Shown piece by piece: positions 33,744-41,961 of a DNA stretch of 64,000 bases. Position numbers and translations under genes: made by a program. The notes below the pieces were generated by a model. It was not told the DNA's origin. It made no database searches and was given only the letters and a program-made list of their open reading frames with translations. Each line of letters begins with the position of its first letter. Position 1 is the stretch's first letter. Source of the stretch: Actinomycetales bacterium (GTDB lineage: Bacteria; Actinomycetota; Actinomycetes; Actinomycetales; Cellulomonadaceae); the NCBI GenBank assembly GCA_020444245.1, contig JAHLLI010000016.1, forward strand, positions 50,340-114,339, in the 5' to 3' direction.

Positions 33744-36673
33744 GCCCGGCCGGGTCGCTCGACCCGGTCGCCGCGCGCCTGCGCGCCGCCACCCTCGCCG
33801 CGTGGGCCGACCACCCGGTGCGCTTCCGCGAGGACGCGAACGCCGAGGAGGACCACGGTGCGGGCTGGTACCGCGACCGCGTCGTGGTCGAGCTGGCCCA
33901 GAACGCCGCCGACGCGGCCGACGGTGCCGGCGCCCTGCTGCTCAGGCTGTCGACCGCCGACCGTTCGCTCCTCGCCGCCAACACCGGCACGCCGCTGGAC
34001 GCCGCCGGGCTGACGTCGCTCGCCTCGTTGCGGGCCTCGGCGAAGCGGGCCGGTCCGGGCGCCACCGCCCATCCCCCGACCGTCGGGCGCTTCGGGGTGG
34101 GGTTCGCGGCGGTCCGGTCGGTGGCGGACGAGATCGAGGTCGCCTCGGGCACCGGGGCCGTGCGGTTCTCGGCGGAGCTGACCGCCGCGGAGGTCGCCCG
34201 GATCCCGGCCCTGGCCGACGAGGTGGCCCGGCGCGGTGCGGCGCTGCCCGTGCTGCGCCTGCCGTTCCCCGGCGGCGACCTCGCGGTGCCGGACGGGTAC
34301 GACACCGCGGTCCGGCTGGTGCTGCGGGACGACGCTGCGGTGGCCGAGGTGGCCGCGCAGCTCGCCGACCTGGACGACGCGCTGCTCCTCGCCCTGCCGC
34401 GCCTGGGCGCCGTCCACGTCGAGGTCGACGGCGAGCGTCGCAGCCTGGCCGACGTGGCCGACCGATGGCTCGTGGTCAGCGCCGCAGGCGAGCACGACGC
34501 GGGCCTGCTGGCCGACCGTCCGGTCGAGGAGCGCGAGCACCGCGGCTGGCGGCTGACCTGGGCGGTGCCACGACGTGGTCGGCCGGGGGTGGTCGACGTG
34601 GTGCACGCCCCGACCCCGACCGACGACGCGATCACCGGCCCCGCGCTCCTGCTCGGGACGTTCCCGCTGGACCCCGGCCGACGGCGGATCACCCCCGGCC
34701 CGGTGACCGACGCCCTGGTGGTCGAGGCGGGCCGGCTGTGGCCGGAGCTGCTCCTCGCGGCGCGACGGGCCGCCGAGCAGGGCGAGCCCGCGCCCGACCC
34801 CCTGGACCTCGTGCCGACCGGCTTCCCGGCCGGCCCGCTGGACGCGGCGCTGCGCGAAGCGGTGCTGGCCGCGACGCGTCACGTGCCGGTGCTGGCCACC
34901 GTCTCGGGTTGGGTCGCGCCCGCCGACGCCGTGGTGCTCGCGCGGCCGTGGGACGCGACGGACGCGCCACGGCTGCTGGGCGGCTGGTTCGACCACCTCG
35001 CCCAGCTGCCGCCCCGGCACCGCGACCTGGCACGGTCGCTCGAGGTGGCGGCGGTGGGGCTCGGCGAGCTGGTGGAGCAGGTCCCCGCCACCGACCCGGC
35101 CCGGCTGCGCGACCTGTACGCCCTGCTCGCCACCGCGCCCGGTGACCTCGACGAGCTCGGCGCGGCGCCGGTGCCGCTGCGGGACGGTCGGGTGGTGCAC
35201 GGCGCGCGAGGCCTCGTCCTGGTCGACGACCTGGGGCCGGGAGCGTCGGCGGCGCTGGACGTCATGGCGTCCTGGGGGCTGCGGGTGGTGCACGCGGACG
35301 CCGCGCACCCGGTACTCGAGCGTCTGGGTGCGCAGCGGGTGGACGCCGGCGCGCTCGCGACCCACCCGCTGCTGCGCGACCGGGTGCTCGACGGTGACGA
35401 GGACGCGACGGAGGCGCTGCTGACGCTCGCGGAGGCCGCCCCCGCCGTGGTCGCACCGAGCTGGTGGGGGGAGGTCCTGCTGCCCGCGGCCGACGGGGAG
35501 ACGGCGCCGGCCCGCGGCCTGGTCCTGCCGGGCAGCGCGGCGGCGGACTGGTTCGATCCCGACGTGCTGCCCGCCGTCGCGGGCGAGGCGCTGGATCGCT
35601 GGGGCGATGCCCTCCTCGAGCGGGTCGGGGTCCGCGCCGGCCTGGTGGTCGAGCGGGTCGACGAGCTGGTGGCCGAGGTGCTGGACGACTGGCCCGACTA
35701 CCTGGCCGAGACGGGCGCCGTCGACGACGGCGAGCTGCTCGCGGTGACCGACCTCGACGCCGTGACCGACTGGCCCGGGGTGCTCGCTGCGCTCGCCGCG
35801 CACCCGGAGGCGGTCACGCCGGTCGGGGCCGAGGGCGGGGGCCGGGCGCCGGCGTACGTCGTCTGGCGGCTGTGCGACGAGCCGGGGGTGTGCCCCGGGC
35901 GGCCTTTCGCGCTGCCCGGCGCGGACCGGTCCGCCGGCGTGCTGGCGCACCTGGCCGGACCGCCCGCGACGCTCGCCGCTGCACTGGCCGCCGCACCGGG
36001 CGGCCTCGCGCTGGCCGGCGCACTCGGCGGCGTGGCCGGCGCCGACGAGCTCACGGCGGGTGACTGGCTCACGCTGCTCGACGACCTCGCCGAGGGCGAC
36101 GACGTGCCGCTGGACTGGGCGGTGGACTGCTGGCGTGCCGTGGTGCGCCTGGCGCGTGTCGGGGCGGGCGCCGAGCTCGCCGACGCCGCCGTGCTGCCCG
36201 GCTGGGACGGGCGCGGCGCGGTGGCGGTGGCCGCCGAGGAGCTCGCGGTCGCGGACCCCATGTGGCGGCGCCACCCTGAGGTGCTCCCGGTGCTCCCGGT
36301 GCCGTTCGGCGGTCCCGGTGCCGGACCGGAGGCGGCGCCGGCCGAGCTGGTCGCCGACCTGCTCGACCTCGACGTGGCCGCGGACCGCGCGGCCGGTCGG
36401 GTGGCCGGCGCGGGCCTGGAGCGTCTGCTGCCGGATGCGCTGCGGGGACTGGTGGCCGGCCTGCCGGACGGCTACCGGCACCACGACCGGCTGCTGGTCG
36501 ACGGCCACGAGCAGGACTGGTGGGTCGAGGCCGGTGTGCTGCACGCGACCGACGGCGGTCTGGCCGAGGGTCTGGCGGCGGTGGCCGGATGGGCGCACCG
36601 GCACCGCCTCGCCGCGGCCCTGGCCGGGGTGTGGCGGGAGGTCCTCTGGCTGGACCTGGCGGGGGAGGGCTGA
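33740..36673 (+). CDS. Sacsin N-terminal-like ATPase (GHKL) protein
   Basis: A 977-aa protein whose first 300 residues form a GHKL/HSP90-like ATP-binding domain of the sacsin type. The N-box is DRVVVELAQNAADAAD, with the catalytic Glu and the Mg-binding Asn. The G1 region LLAANTGTPLDAAGLTSLASL keeps NTGTP in place of DxGxG, and the G2 region is GRFGVGFAAVRSV. The long remainder is Ala/Val/Leu-rich without recognised domains. GTG 33740 overlaps the DUF3027 stop. A chaperone-like or anti-phage-like role is conceivable, but its stable position in actinobacterial chromosomes suggests housekeeping. That is inference. Confidence 0.88.
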   Translation: MSPAGSLDPVAARLRAATLAAWADHPVRFREDANAEEDHGAGWYRDRVVVELAQNAADAADGAGALLLRLSTADRSLLAANTGTPLDAAGLTSLASLRASAKRAGPGATAHPPTVGRFGVGFAAVRSVADEIEVASGTGAVRFSAELTAAEVARIPALADEVARRGAALPVLRLPFPGGDLAVPDGYDTAVRLVLRDDAAVAEVAAQLADLDDALLLALPRLGAVHVEVDGERRSLADVADRWLVVSAAGEHDAGLLADRPVEEREHRGWRLTWAVPRRGRPGVVDVVHAPTPTDDAITGPALLLGTFPLDPGRRRITPGPVTDALVVEAGRLWPELLLAARRAAEQGEPAPDPLDLVPTGFPAGPLDAALREAVLAATRHVPVLATVSGWVAPADAVVLARPWDATDAPRLLGGWFDHLAQLPPRHRDLARSLEVAAVGLGELVEQVPATDPARLRDLYALLATAPGDLDELGAAPVPLRDGRVVHGARGLVLVDDLGPGASAALDVMASWGLRVVHADAAHPVLERLGAQRVDAGALATHPLLRDRVLDGDEDATEALLTLAEAAPAVVAPSWWGEVLLPAADGETAPARGLVLPGSAAADWFDPDVLPAVAGEALDRWGDALLERVGVRAGLVVERVDELVAEVLDDWPDYLAETGAVDDGELLAVTDLDAVTDWPGVLAALAAHPEAVTPVGAEGGGRAPAYVVWRLCDEPGVCPGRPFALPGADRSAGVLAHLAGPPATLAAALAAAPGGLALAGALGGVAGADELTAGDWLTLLDDLAEGDDVPLDWAVDCWRAVVRLARVGAGAELADAAVLPGWDGRGAVAVAAEELAVADPMWRRHPEVLPVLPVPFGGPGAGPEAAPAELVADLLDLDVAADRAAGRVAGAGLERLLPDALRGLVAGLPDGYRHHDRLLVDGHEQDWWVEAGVLHATDGGLAEGLAAVAGWAHRHRLAAALAGVWREVLWLDLAGEG

Positions 36674-36706
36674 GCAGGTCCGGACGTACGGGCGGTTCCG
36701 GGCACC

Positions 36707-36925
36707 TCAGCGGTCGCGGTGCCGGCGTTCCCAGTCCAGGGCGAGGAAGCCGAGCGCGAACCCGGTGAGGCAGATCCACACCGCTCGCCCGGTCTCGTTG
36801 CCTGCGAGGGTCAGCGCGCCGACCACGGCGAGCGCCACGGCCCACAGCGCGATGCCCACCCAGAACACCCGGCGCAGGTCCACCTGCAGCGGGGCGATGC
36901 GGCTCGGCTCGAGGAAGGCACGCAT
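36707..36925 (-). CDS. DUF2530 two-TM membrane protein
   Basis: A 72-aa protein starting MRAFLEPSRIAPLQVDLRRV, with two helices (about 22-40 and 44-64) and an RRHRDR end. This is the actinobacterial DUF2530 family of unknown function, usually next to an NCS2 permease as here. A longer frame exists to 36967, but on the minus strand a TATCCT box ends six bases before ATG 36925, which fits a leaderless start. It is divergent from the permease gene. Confidence 0.85.
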   Translation of the reverse strand: MRAFLEPSRIAPLQVDLRRVFWVGIALWAVALAVVGALTLAGNETGRAVWICLTGFALGFLALDWERRHRDR

Positions 36926-37045
36926 GCCGTCAGGATACGGGCGCCGGCACCGACGCCGACGCCGCACTTAGACCCGGCTGCTCCCGGCGTTCACCATGCG
37001 TACACCGACACATTTCCGACACACTTCTCTGACACTCTCTGCGCC

Positions 37046-38533
37046 ATGGCGCAGACCTCCACCTCGGCACCGGCGAAGCCCGTCGGGCGCATCGACTCCT
37101 TCTTCAAGATCACCGAGCGCGGATCCTCCGTGGCCACCGAGATCCGCGGTGGCCTGGTGACCTTCTTCACGATGGCCTACATCATCGTGCTCAACCCGCT
37201 CATCCTCGGGTTCGTCGCGGACGGCACAGGGGGCTTCCTCGGCGGCGGTGCGGGTGACGGGTCCAACCTGTCCAAGATCGCGGCCGCGACGGCCCTGGTC
37301 GCCGGCGTCATGAGCATCCTCATGGGCGTGGTGGCGAACTTCCCGATCGCGCTGGCCGCCGGCCTCGGGCTCAACGCCGTCGTGGCCTACTCCATCGCGG
37401 CGCTGCCTGACATGACCTGGGCGGACGCGATGGGCATCGTCGTCCTCGAGGGTCTGATCATCCTGGTCCTGGTGCTCACCGGGTTCCGGACGGCGGTGTT
37501 CAAGGCCGTGCCGATGGCGCTCAAGACGGCCATCAGCGTCGGCATCGGCCTGTTCATCGCCTTCATCGGGCTCGTGGACTCCGGCTTCGTGCGGATCCCG
37601 GCGAGCCAGGCGACGCCGGTCGAGCTCGGCATCAACGGCTCGCTCGCCGGGTGGCCGCTGCTGGTGTTCGTGGTCGGCCTCGTGCTCGCGATCGTGCTGA
37701 TGGCCCGCAAGGTCAAGGGCGCGCTGCTCATCTCGATCGTCACCGCGACGGTCCTCGCGGTGATCATCGAGGCGGTCGCCAAGCTGGGTGCGCAGCCGCT
37801 CGACGGCAGCAACCCCAAGGCGTGGGAGCTCAACGTCCCGGCGATCCCCGAGGGTGGCGTCGTGGCGACCCCGGACTTCGGGCTGCTCGGTCAGTTCTCG
37901 CTGTTCGGCTCGATCGGCAAGATCGGCCTGGTCGCCGTGGTCCTGCTGGTCTTCTCGATCATGCTCGCGGACTTCTTCGACACGATGGGCACGATGGTCG
38001 CGATCGGCGGCGAGGCCGGCCTGCTCGACGAGCAGGGCAACCCGCCCAGGACCAAGCAGATCCTGATCGTCGACTCCCTGGCGGCGTCGGCCGGTGGCGC
38101 TGGCGGTGTCTCGTCCAACACCAGCTACATCGAGTCCGCCGCGGGCGTCGGCGACGGCGCGCGGACCGGTCTGGCGTCCGTCGTGACCGGCATCGCCTTC
38201 CTGCTCGCGACGTTCCTGTCGCCGCTGGTCGACATGGTGCCGTTCGAGGCCGCGACGCCGGCGCTGGTCGTGGTCGGCTTCCTCATGGTCATGCAGGTGT
38301 CGGGCATCGACTGGAAGAACTACGAGATCGCGATCCCGGCGTTCCTCACGATGATCCTCATGCCGTTCACCTACTCGATCACCACCGGCATGGGCGCGGG
38401 CTTCATCGCGTTCGTCGTCCTGAAGATCGCGGCCGGCAAGGCCAAGCAGGTGCACCCGCTGATGTGGGGCACCGCCGCGCTGTTCGTCGTCTACTTCGTC
38501 CTCGGACCGATCAAGACGGCACTGGGCATCTGA
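37046..38533 (+). CDS. NCS2 family purine permease
   Basis: A 495-aa transporter with about 13 hydrophobic segments. The AzgA/PbuG-like hypoxanthine/guanine subgroup is indicated by TEIRGGLVTFFTMAYIIVLNP near the N terminus, GLGLNAVVAYSI, and the substrate-site region SIMLADFFDTMGTMVAIGGEAGLLD followed by SSNTSYIESAAGVGDGARTGLASVVTG (given as two parts of one region). It should import purine bases with protons. The ATG at 37046 has no clear ribosome-binding site. The 120-base upstream region carries three CGACACA/TGACACT-like direct repeats, but no purine riboswitch. Confidence 0.92.
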   Translation: MAQTSTSAPAKPVGRIDSFFKITERGSSVATEIRGGLVTFFTMAYIIVLNPLILGFVADGTGGFLGGGAGDGSNLSKIAAATALVAGVMSILMGVVANFPIALAAGLGLNAVVAYSIAALPDMTWADAMGIVVLEGLIILVLVLTGFRTAVFKAVPMALKTAISVGIGLFIAFIGLVDSGFVRIPASQATPVELGINGSLAGWPLLVFVVGLVLAIVLMARKVKGALLISIVTATVLAVIIEAVAKLGAQPLDGSNPKAWELNVPAIPEGGVVATPDFGLLGQFSLFGSIGKIGLVAVVLLVFSIMLADFFDTMGTMVAIGGEAGLLDEQGNPPRTKQILIVDSLAASAGGAGGVSSNTSYIESAAGVGDGARTGLASVVTGIAFLLATFLSPLVDMVPFEAATPALVVVGFLMVMQVSGIDWKNYEIAIPAFLTMILMPFTYSITTGMGAGFIAFVVLKIAAGKAKQVHPLMWGTAALFVVYFVLGPIKTALGI

Positions 38534-38566
38534 GGAGGTCGGGCCCTGGTCGGGCCGCATCGCCTC

Positions 38567-38605
38567 GACGACGCCCCCGGGTCAGCGGACCCGGGGGCCG
38601 TCGTC
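38567..38605. terminator. Terminator hairpin after the NCS2 permease gene
   Basis: GACGACGCCCCCGGGTC pairs with GACCCGGGGGCCGTCGTC around AGCG, with one bulged C. It closes the permease gene before the ugd promoter region. Confidence 0.75.
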
Positions 38606-38671
38606 GTCTCGGGCCCGCCGCGCCTGTGCGAGGATCGCGGGCGTCACGGCCCAGACACGAAGGGTGGCTCG

Positions 38672-39985
38672 ATGCGCGTCTCGGTGATCGGTTGCGGGTA
38701 CCTCGGAGCGGTCCACGCCGCTGCGATGGCCAAGCTCGGGCACGAGGTGGTGGGCGTCGACGTCGACGCGACGAAGGTCGCGACGTTGTCCGCGGGCGAC
38801 GCGCCGTTCTACGAGCCCGGGCTGCCCGGGCTGCTCGCCGAGGTCCGGTCCACCGGGCGACTGAGCTTCACGACGGACATCGCCGAGGCGGCCGGCAGTG
38901 ACGTGCACTTCGTGTGCGTCGGCACGCCGCAGAAGCACGGCGAGTTCGGCGCGGACCTGACCTACGTCGACGCCGCGGTGGCCTCGCTCCTGCCGCACCT
39001 GGGCCCGGGTGAGGTCGTGGTGGGCAAGTCGACGGTCCCGGTCGGCACGGCCGAGGCGATCGCCGCGCGGGTCGCGGACGCCCAGCCGGAGGCCACCGTG
39101 CTGTGGAACCCGGAGTTCCTGCGCGAGGGCTTCGCGGTCCAGGACACCCTGCACCCGGACCGGATCGTCATCGGCGCCCCGGCGACCGACGCGGGCGAGC
39201 GCGCCACGGCGGTCCTGTCGCAGGTCTACGCGATCGCGATCGCCGAGGACACCCCCGTCGTGGTGACCGACCTGGCGACCGCCCAGCTGGTCAAGGCCGC
39301 CGCGAACGCGTTCCTGGCCACCAAGATCTCGTTCATCAACGCGATGGCCGAGCTGTGCGAGGCCACCGGCGCGAACGTCGTGGCCCTGGCCGACGCGATC
39401 GGGCACGACGCCCGGATCGGGCGGCGGTTCCTCAACGCGGGCCTGGGGTTCGGCGGCGGGTGCCTGCCCAAGGACATCCGGGCGTTCATGGCACGGGCCG
39501 GCGAGCTCGGCGCGGACCAGGCGCTGTCCTTCCTCAAGGAGGTCGACGCGATCAACATGCGGCGCCGGGTGCGGATGGTGGACCTCGCCCGCGACGTCTG
39601 CGACGGGTCGATCGTGGGGCGCCGGGTCGCCGTGCTCGGCGCCGCCTTCAAGCCCGACTCCGACGACGTGCGCGACTCCCCGGCGCTCTCGGTGGCGGCG
39701 CAGATGGGCCTCCAGGGTGCGACCGTCGTGGTCACCGACCCCCAGGCGCTGGACAACGCGCGCCGGGCCTGGCCGGACCTGCGCTACGCCGAGACCGCGC
39801 AGCAGGCCGTCGCGGACGCCGACGTGGTGATCCTGGCGACCGAGTGGTCCGAGTACCGCGCGCTCGACCCCGCCGAGCTCGGCGCGCTGGTGGCCCACCG
39901 GCGCATGGTCGACGGCCGCAACGTGCTCGACCCGGCCGCGTGGCGGGCCGCCGGTTGGACCTACCGCGCGCTCGGCCGTCCCTGA
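38672..39985 (+). CDS. ugd: UDP-glucose 6-dehydrogenase
   Basis: A 437-aa NAD-dependent enzyme that oxidises UDP-glucose to UDP-glucuronate for polysaccharide synthesis. The N-terminal Rossmann motif is VIGCGYLGAVHAAAM. The middle domain carries the catalytic cysteine in GLGFGGGCLPKDIRAF (Cys264). The C-terminal domain includes GAAFKPDSDDVRDSPAL. The substrate-binding EFLREGFAVQD is also present. RBS GAAGGG precedes ATG 38672. UDP-glucuronate could feed an exopolysaccharide pathway; a DUF4012 protein, often found with such genes, lies 2 kb downstream. Confidence 0.95.
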   Translation: MRVSVIGCGYLGAVHAAAMAKLGHEVVGVDVDATKVATLSAGDAPFYEPGLPGLLAEVRSTGRLSFTTDIAEAAGSDVHFVCVGTPQKHGEFGADLTYVDAAVASLLPHLGPGEVVVGKSTVPVGTAEAIAARVADAQPEATVLWNPEFLREGFAVQDTLHPDRIVIGAPATDAGERATAVLSQVYAIAIAEDTPVVVTDLATAQLVKAAANAFLATKISFINAMAELCEATGANVVALADAIGHDARIGRRFLNAGLGFGGGCLPKDIRAFMARAGELGADQALSFLKEVDAINMRRRVRMVDLARDVCDGSIVGRRVAVLGAAFKPDSDDVRDSPALSVAAQMGLQGATVVVTDPQALDNARRAWPDLRYAETAQQAVADADVVILATEWSEYRALDPAELGALVAHRRMVDGRNVLDPAAWRAAGWTYRALGRP

Positions 39986-40045
39986 GCCGACCGACCCGCC
40001 ACCGGGCACCGCCGTACGGGGGAACGGCGCGCTTCGACGATGTCG

Positions 40046-40058
40046 TTACCCTAGGTAA
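40046..40058. promoter_or_regulatory. Palindromic operator overlapping -10 and start of the marR gene
   Basis: TTACC-CTA-GGTAA has perfect 5-bp arms. It covers the likely -10 hexamer TACCCT (40047-40052) and reaches the A of the ATG at 40058, so the mRNA is probably leaderless and binding here would block transcription. It has the look of a MarR operator and suggests autoregulation. Confidence 0.65.
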
Positions 40059-40564
40059 TGACCTATGATACGTACATGCCCCACGCCCCCGCGTCACGCG
40101 ACGAGCCCGTCCCGCGCGCGACGACGACGGTGCCGGCCTCGGCCTGCCGTCCCGCACCGCTGGCGGGCGACCTGCGCGTCGCGGTCACTCGCGCCACGCG
40201 CCGCCTGAGGCTCGAGCGCAGCAGCGACCAGATCACCGACACGCAGTACGCGGCGCTCGCAGCGCTGGCCAACCGCGGACCGATGACCACGACGGCCCTG
40301 GCCGAGGACCAGCACGTGCAGACCCCGCCGATGTCGCGCACGGTCGCCGCGCTCGTCGACTCGGGCCTGGTGCGCCGCGACGAGGACCCCACCGACGGCC
40401 GCCAGACGGTGCTGTCGATCACCGACGCCGGCATGACCGAGGTCAAGGAGACCCGGCGGCGGCGCAACGCCTGGCTCGCCCAGCGGCTCGCCGAGCTGGA
40501 CCCGGCCGACCGGGAGATCCTGGCTCGCGCCACGGTGCTCCTGGAGAGGATCGCCACGAGTTGA
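40058..40564 (+). CDS. MarR-family transcriptional regulator
   Basis: A 168-aa winged-helix repressor. The recognition region is DTQYAALAALANRGPMTTTALAEDQHV followed by TPPMSRTVAALVDSGLVRRDEDPTDGRQTVLSIT (two joined parts), the classic MarR helix-turn-helix and wing with DxRQ. The first 25 residues are a disordered lead. ATG 40058 fits the adjacent -10 box; ATG 40076 is an alternative. The stop overlaps the MFS start (TTGA), so regulator and exporter form one operon, a typical drug- or toxin-responsive unit. Confidence 0.93.
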   Translation: MTYDTYMPHAPASRDEPVPRATTTVPASACRPAPLAGDLRVAVTRATRRLRLERSSDQITDTQYAALAALANRGPMTTTALAEDQHVQTPPMSRTVAALVDSGLVRRDEDPTDGRQTVLSITDAGMTEVKETRRRRNAWLAQRLAELDPADREILARATVLLERIATS

Positions 40565-41904
40565 GCCCCACCTTCGCCTCGCTGCGCTACCCGAACTACC
40601 GCCTGTGGTTCGCCGGCGCCCTGCTGTCGAACACCGGCACGTGGATGCAGCGCGTCGCGCAGGACTGGCTCGTCCTGACCCGGTTGACCGATGAGTCGGG
40701 CGTCGCGGTGGGGATCGTCACGGCCCTGCAGTTCCTGCCGACCCTGCTGCTGTCCGCCTGGGCCGGCGTGCTCGCCGACCGGCTGCCGCGCCGCGCCCTG
40801 CTCATCGCCACCCAGCTGGGGCAGGGCGCCCTCGCCCTCGGCCTCGGGGCGCTGGTGCTCAGCGGTCACGCGGAGCTGTGGCACGTGTACCTCTTCGCGC
40901 TGCTGCTCGGCGTGGTGTCCGCGTTCGACGGACCGGTTCGGCAGATCTTCGTCGCCGAGCTCGTGCCCGCGGACAAGCTGCCGAACGCCGTCGGCCTGAA
41001 CAGCGCGTCGTTCAACGCGGCGCGCCTGATCGGCCCCGGGCTGGCGGGGCTGCTCATCGCGTGGGTCGGCTCGGGCTGGGTGTTCGTGATCAACGGGGTG
41101 TCCTACGCCGCGACGATCCTGGCGCTCGTGGCGATGCGCGCCTCCGAGCTGCGGGCGCTGCCCACGGCCGAGGGCGCCAGGCGGGGCCAGCTGCGCGAGG
41201 GGCTGCGGTACGTGCGGGGCCGCTCGGACATCATGGTGATCATGATCGTGATGGGGGTGGTGTCCACGTTCGGGCTCAACTTCCAGCTCACCTCGGCGAT
41301 GATGGCCCGCACCGTGTTCGGCAAGGGCGCGGGGGAGTACGGGATCCTCGGCTCGATCCTGGCGATCGGCTCGCTGTCCGGCGCGCTGCTGGCGGCCCGG
41401 CGCGAGCGTCCACGGGTCCGGCTGGTGATCGGGGCCGCGCTGGCGTTCGGCGTGGCGATGAGTGTGCAGGCGCTCATGCCCACGTACGTGGCCTACGCCG
41501 TGATGTGCATCCCGGTCGGCCTGGCGTCGTTGACGATGATGACCGCGGCGAACTCCGCGATCCAGGTGTCGACCGAGCCCCAGATGCGCGGCCGGGTGAT
41601 GGCGCTCTACATGATGGTGTTCATCGGCGCGACACCCATCGGGTCGCCGCTGATCGGTTGGGTCGCCCAGACGTTCGGCGCCCGGTGGGCGGTCGGGATC
41701 GGTGGCATCGCGACCGTGCTGGTCGCCGCGGGCGCCGCGGTGTGGGCCGGCCGGGCCTGGCACGTGGAGGTGCACTACCGGCTGCGCAGCCGGCCCCACC
41801 TGGAGGTCCGCTACCTCGAGTCCGACCCGGAGCGCGCCGCGCGGGAGCGTGCCGCGCTCGCGCTCGCGGACCAGCGGGCCAGGGACGACGCGTCGGCGGC
41901 CTGA
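40561..41904 (+). CDS. MFS transporter, exporter type (MarR operon)
   Basis: A 447-aa membrane protein with about 12 helices, of the MFS_3/enterobactin-exporter-like subgroup (FASLRYPNYRLWFAGALLSN at the start, MQRVAQDWLVL). The start is TTG 40561 overlapping the marR stop by four bases. The C-terminal 60 residues are cytoplasmic, charged and helical. It probably exports a small toxic compound under control of the MarR gene. The substrate is unknown. Confidence 0.9.
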   Translation: MSPTFASLRYPNYRLWFAGALLSNTGTWMQRVAQDWLVLTRLTDESGVAVGIVTALQFLPTLLLSAWAGVLADRLPRRALLIATQLGQGALALGLGALVLSGHAELWHVYLFALLLGVVSAFDGPVRQIFVAELVPADKLPNAVGLNSASFNAARLIGPGLAGLLIAWVGSGWVFVINGVSYAATILALVAMRASELRALPTAEGARRGQLREGLRYVRGRSDIMVIMIVMGVVSTFGLNFQLTSAMMARTVFGKGAGEYGILGSILAIGSLSGALLAARRERPRVRLVIGAALAFGVAMSVQALMPTYVAYAVMCIPVGLASLTMMTAANSAIQVSTEPQMRGRVMALYMMVFIGATPIGSPLIGWVAQTFGARWAVGIGGIATVLVAAGAAVWAGRAWHVEVHYRLRSRPHLEVRYLESDPERAARERAALALADQRARDDASAA

Positions 41905-41961
41905 GGCCGGGGCGCCCGCGCCGAGCGCCGACGCATCGGCGCGCCGTGGCAGGATGACCGG

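Noticed and set aside
33347..36604. A 1085-codon antisense frame opposite the DUF3027 and sacsin-like genes
   Set aside because: Composition is dominated by Arg/Val/Gly/His as expected for the reverse of these genes; the plus-strand genes have clear motifs.
33740..36673. Known anti-phage defence ATPase
   Set aside because: The sacsin-like GHKL domain can suggest defence, but overlap with cold-shock and DUF3027 genes points to a conserved housekeeping operon, and no nuclease partner is present.
36926..37045. Purine riboswitch upstream of the NCS2 permease
   Set aside because: The conserved purine aptamer loops are absent; only short CGACACA-like direct repeats are seen.
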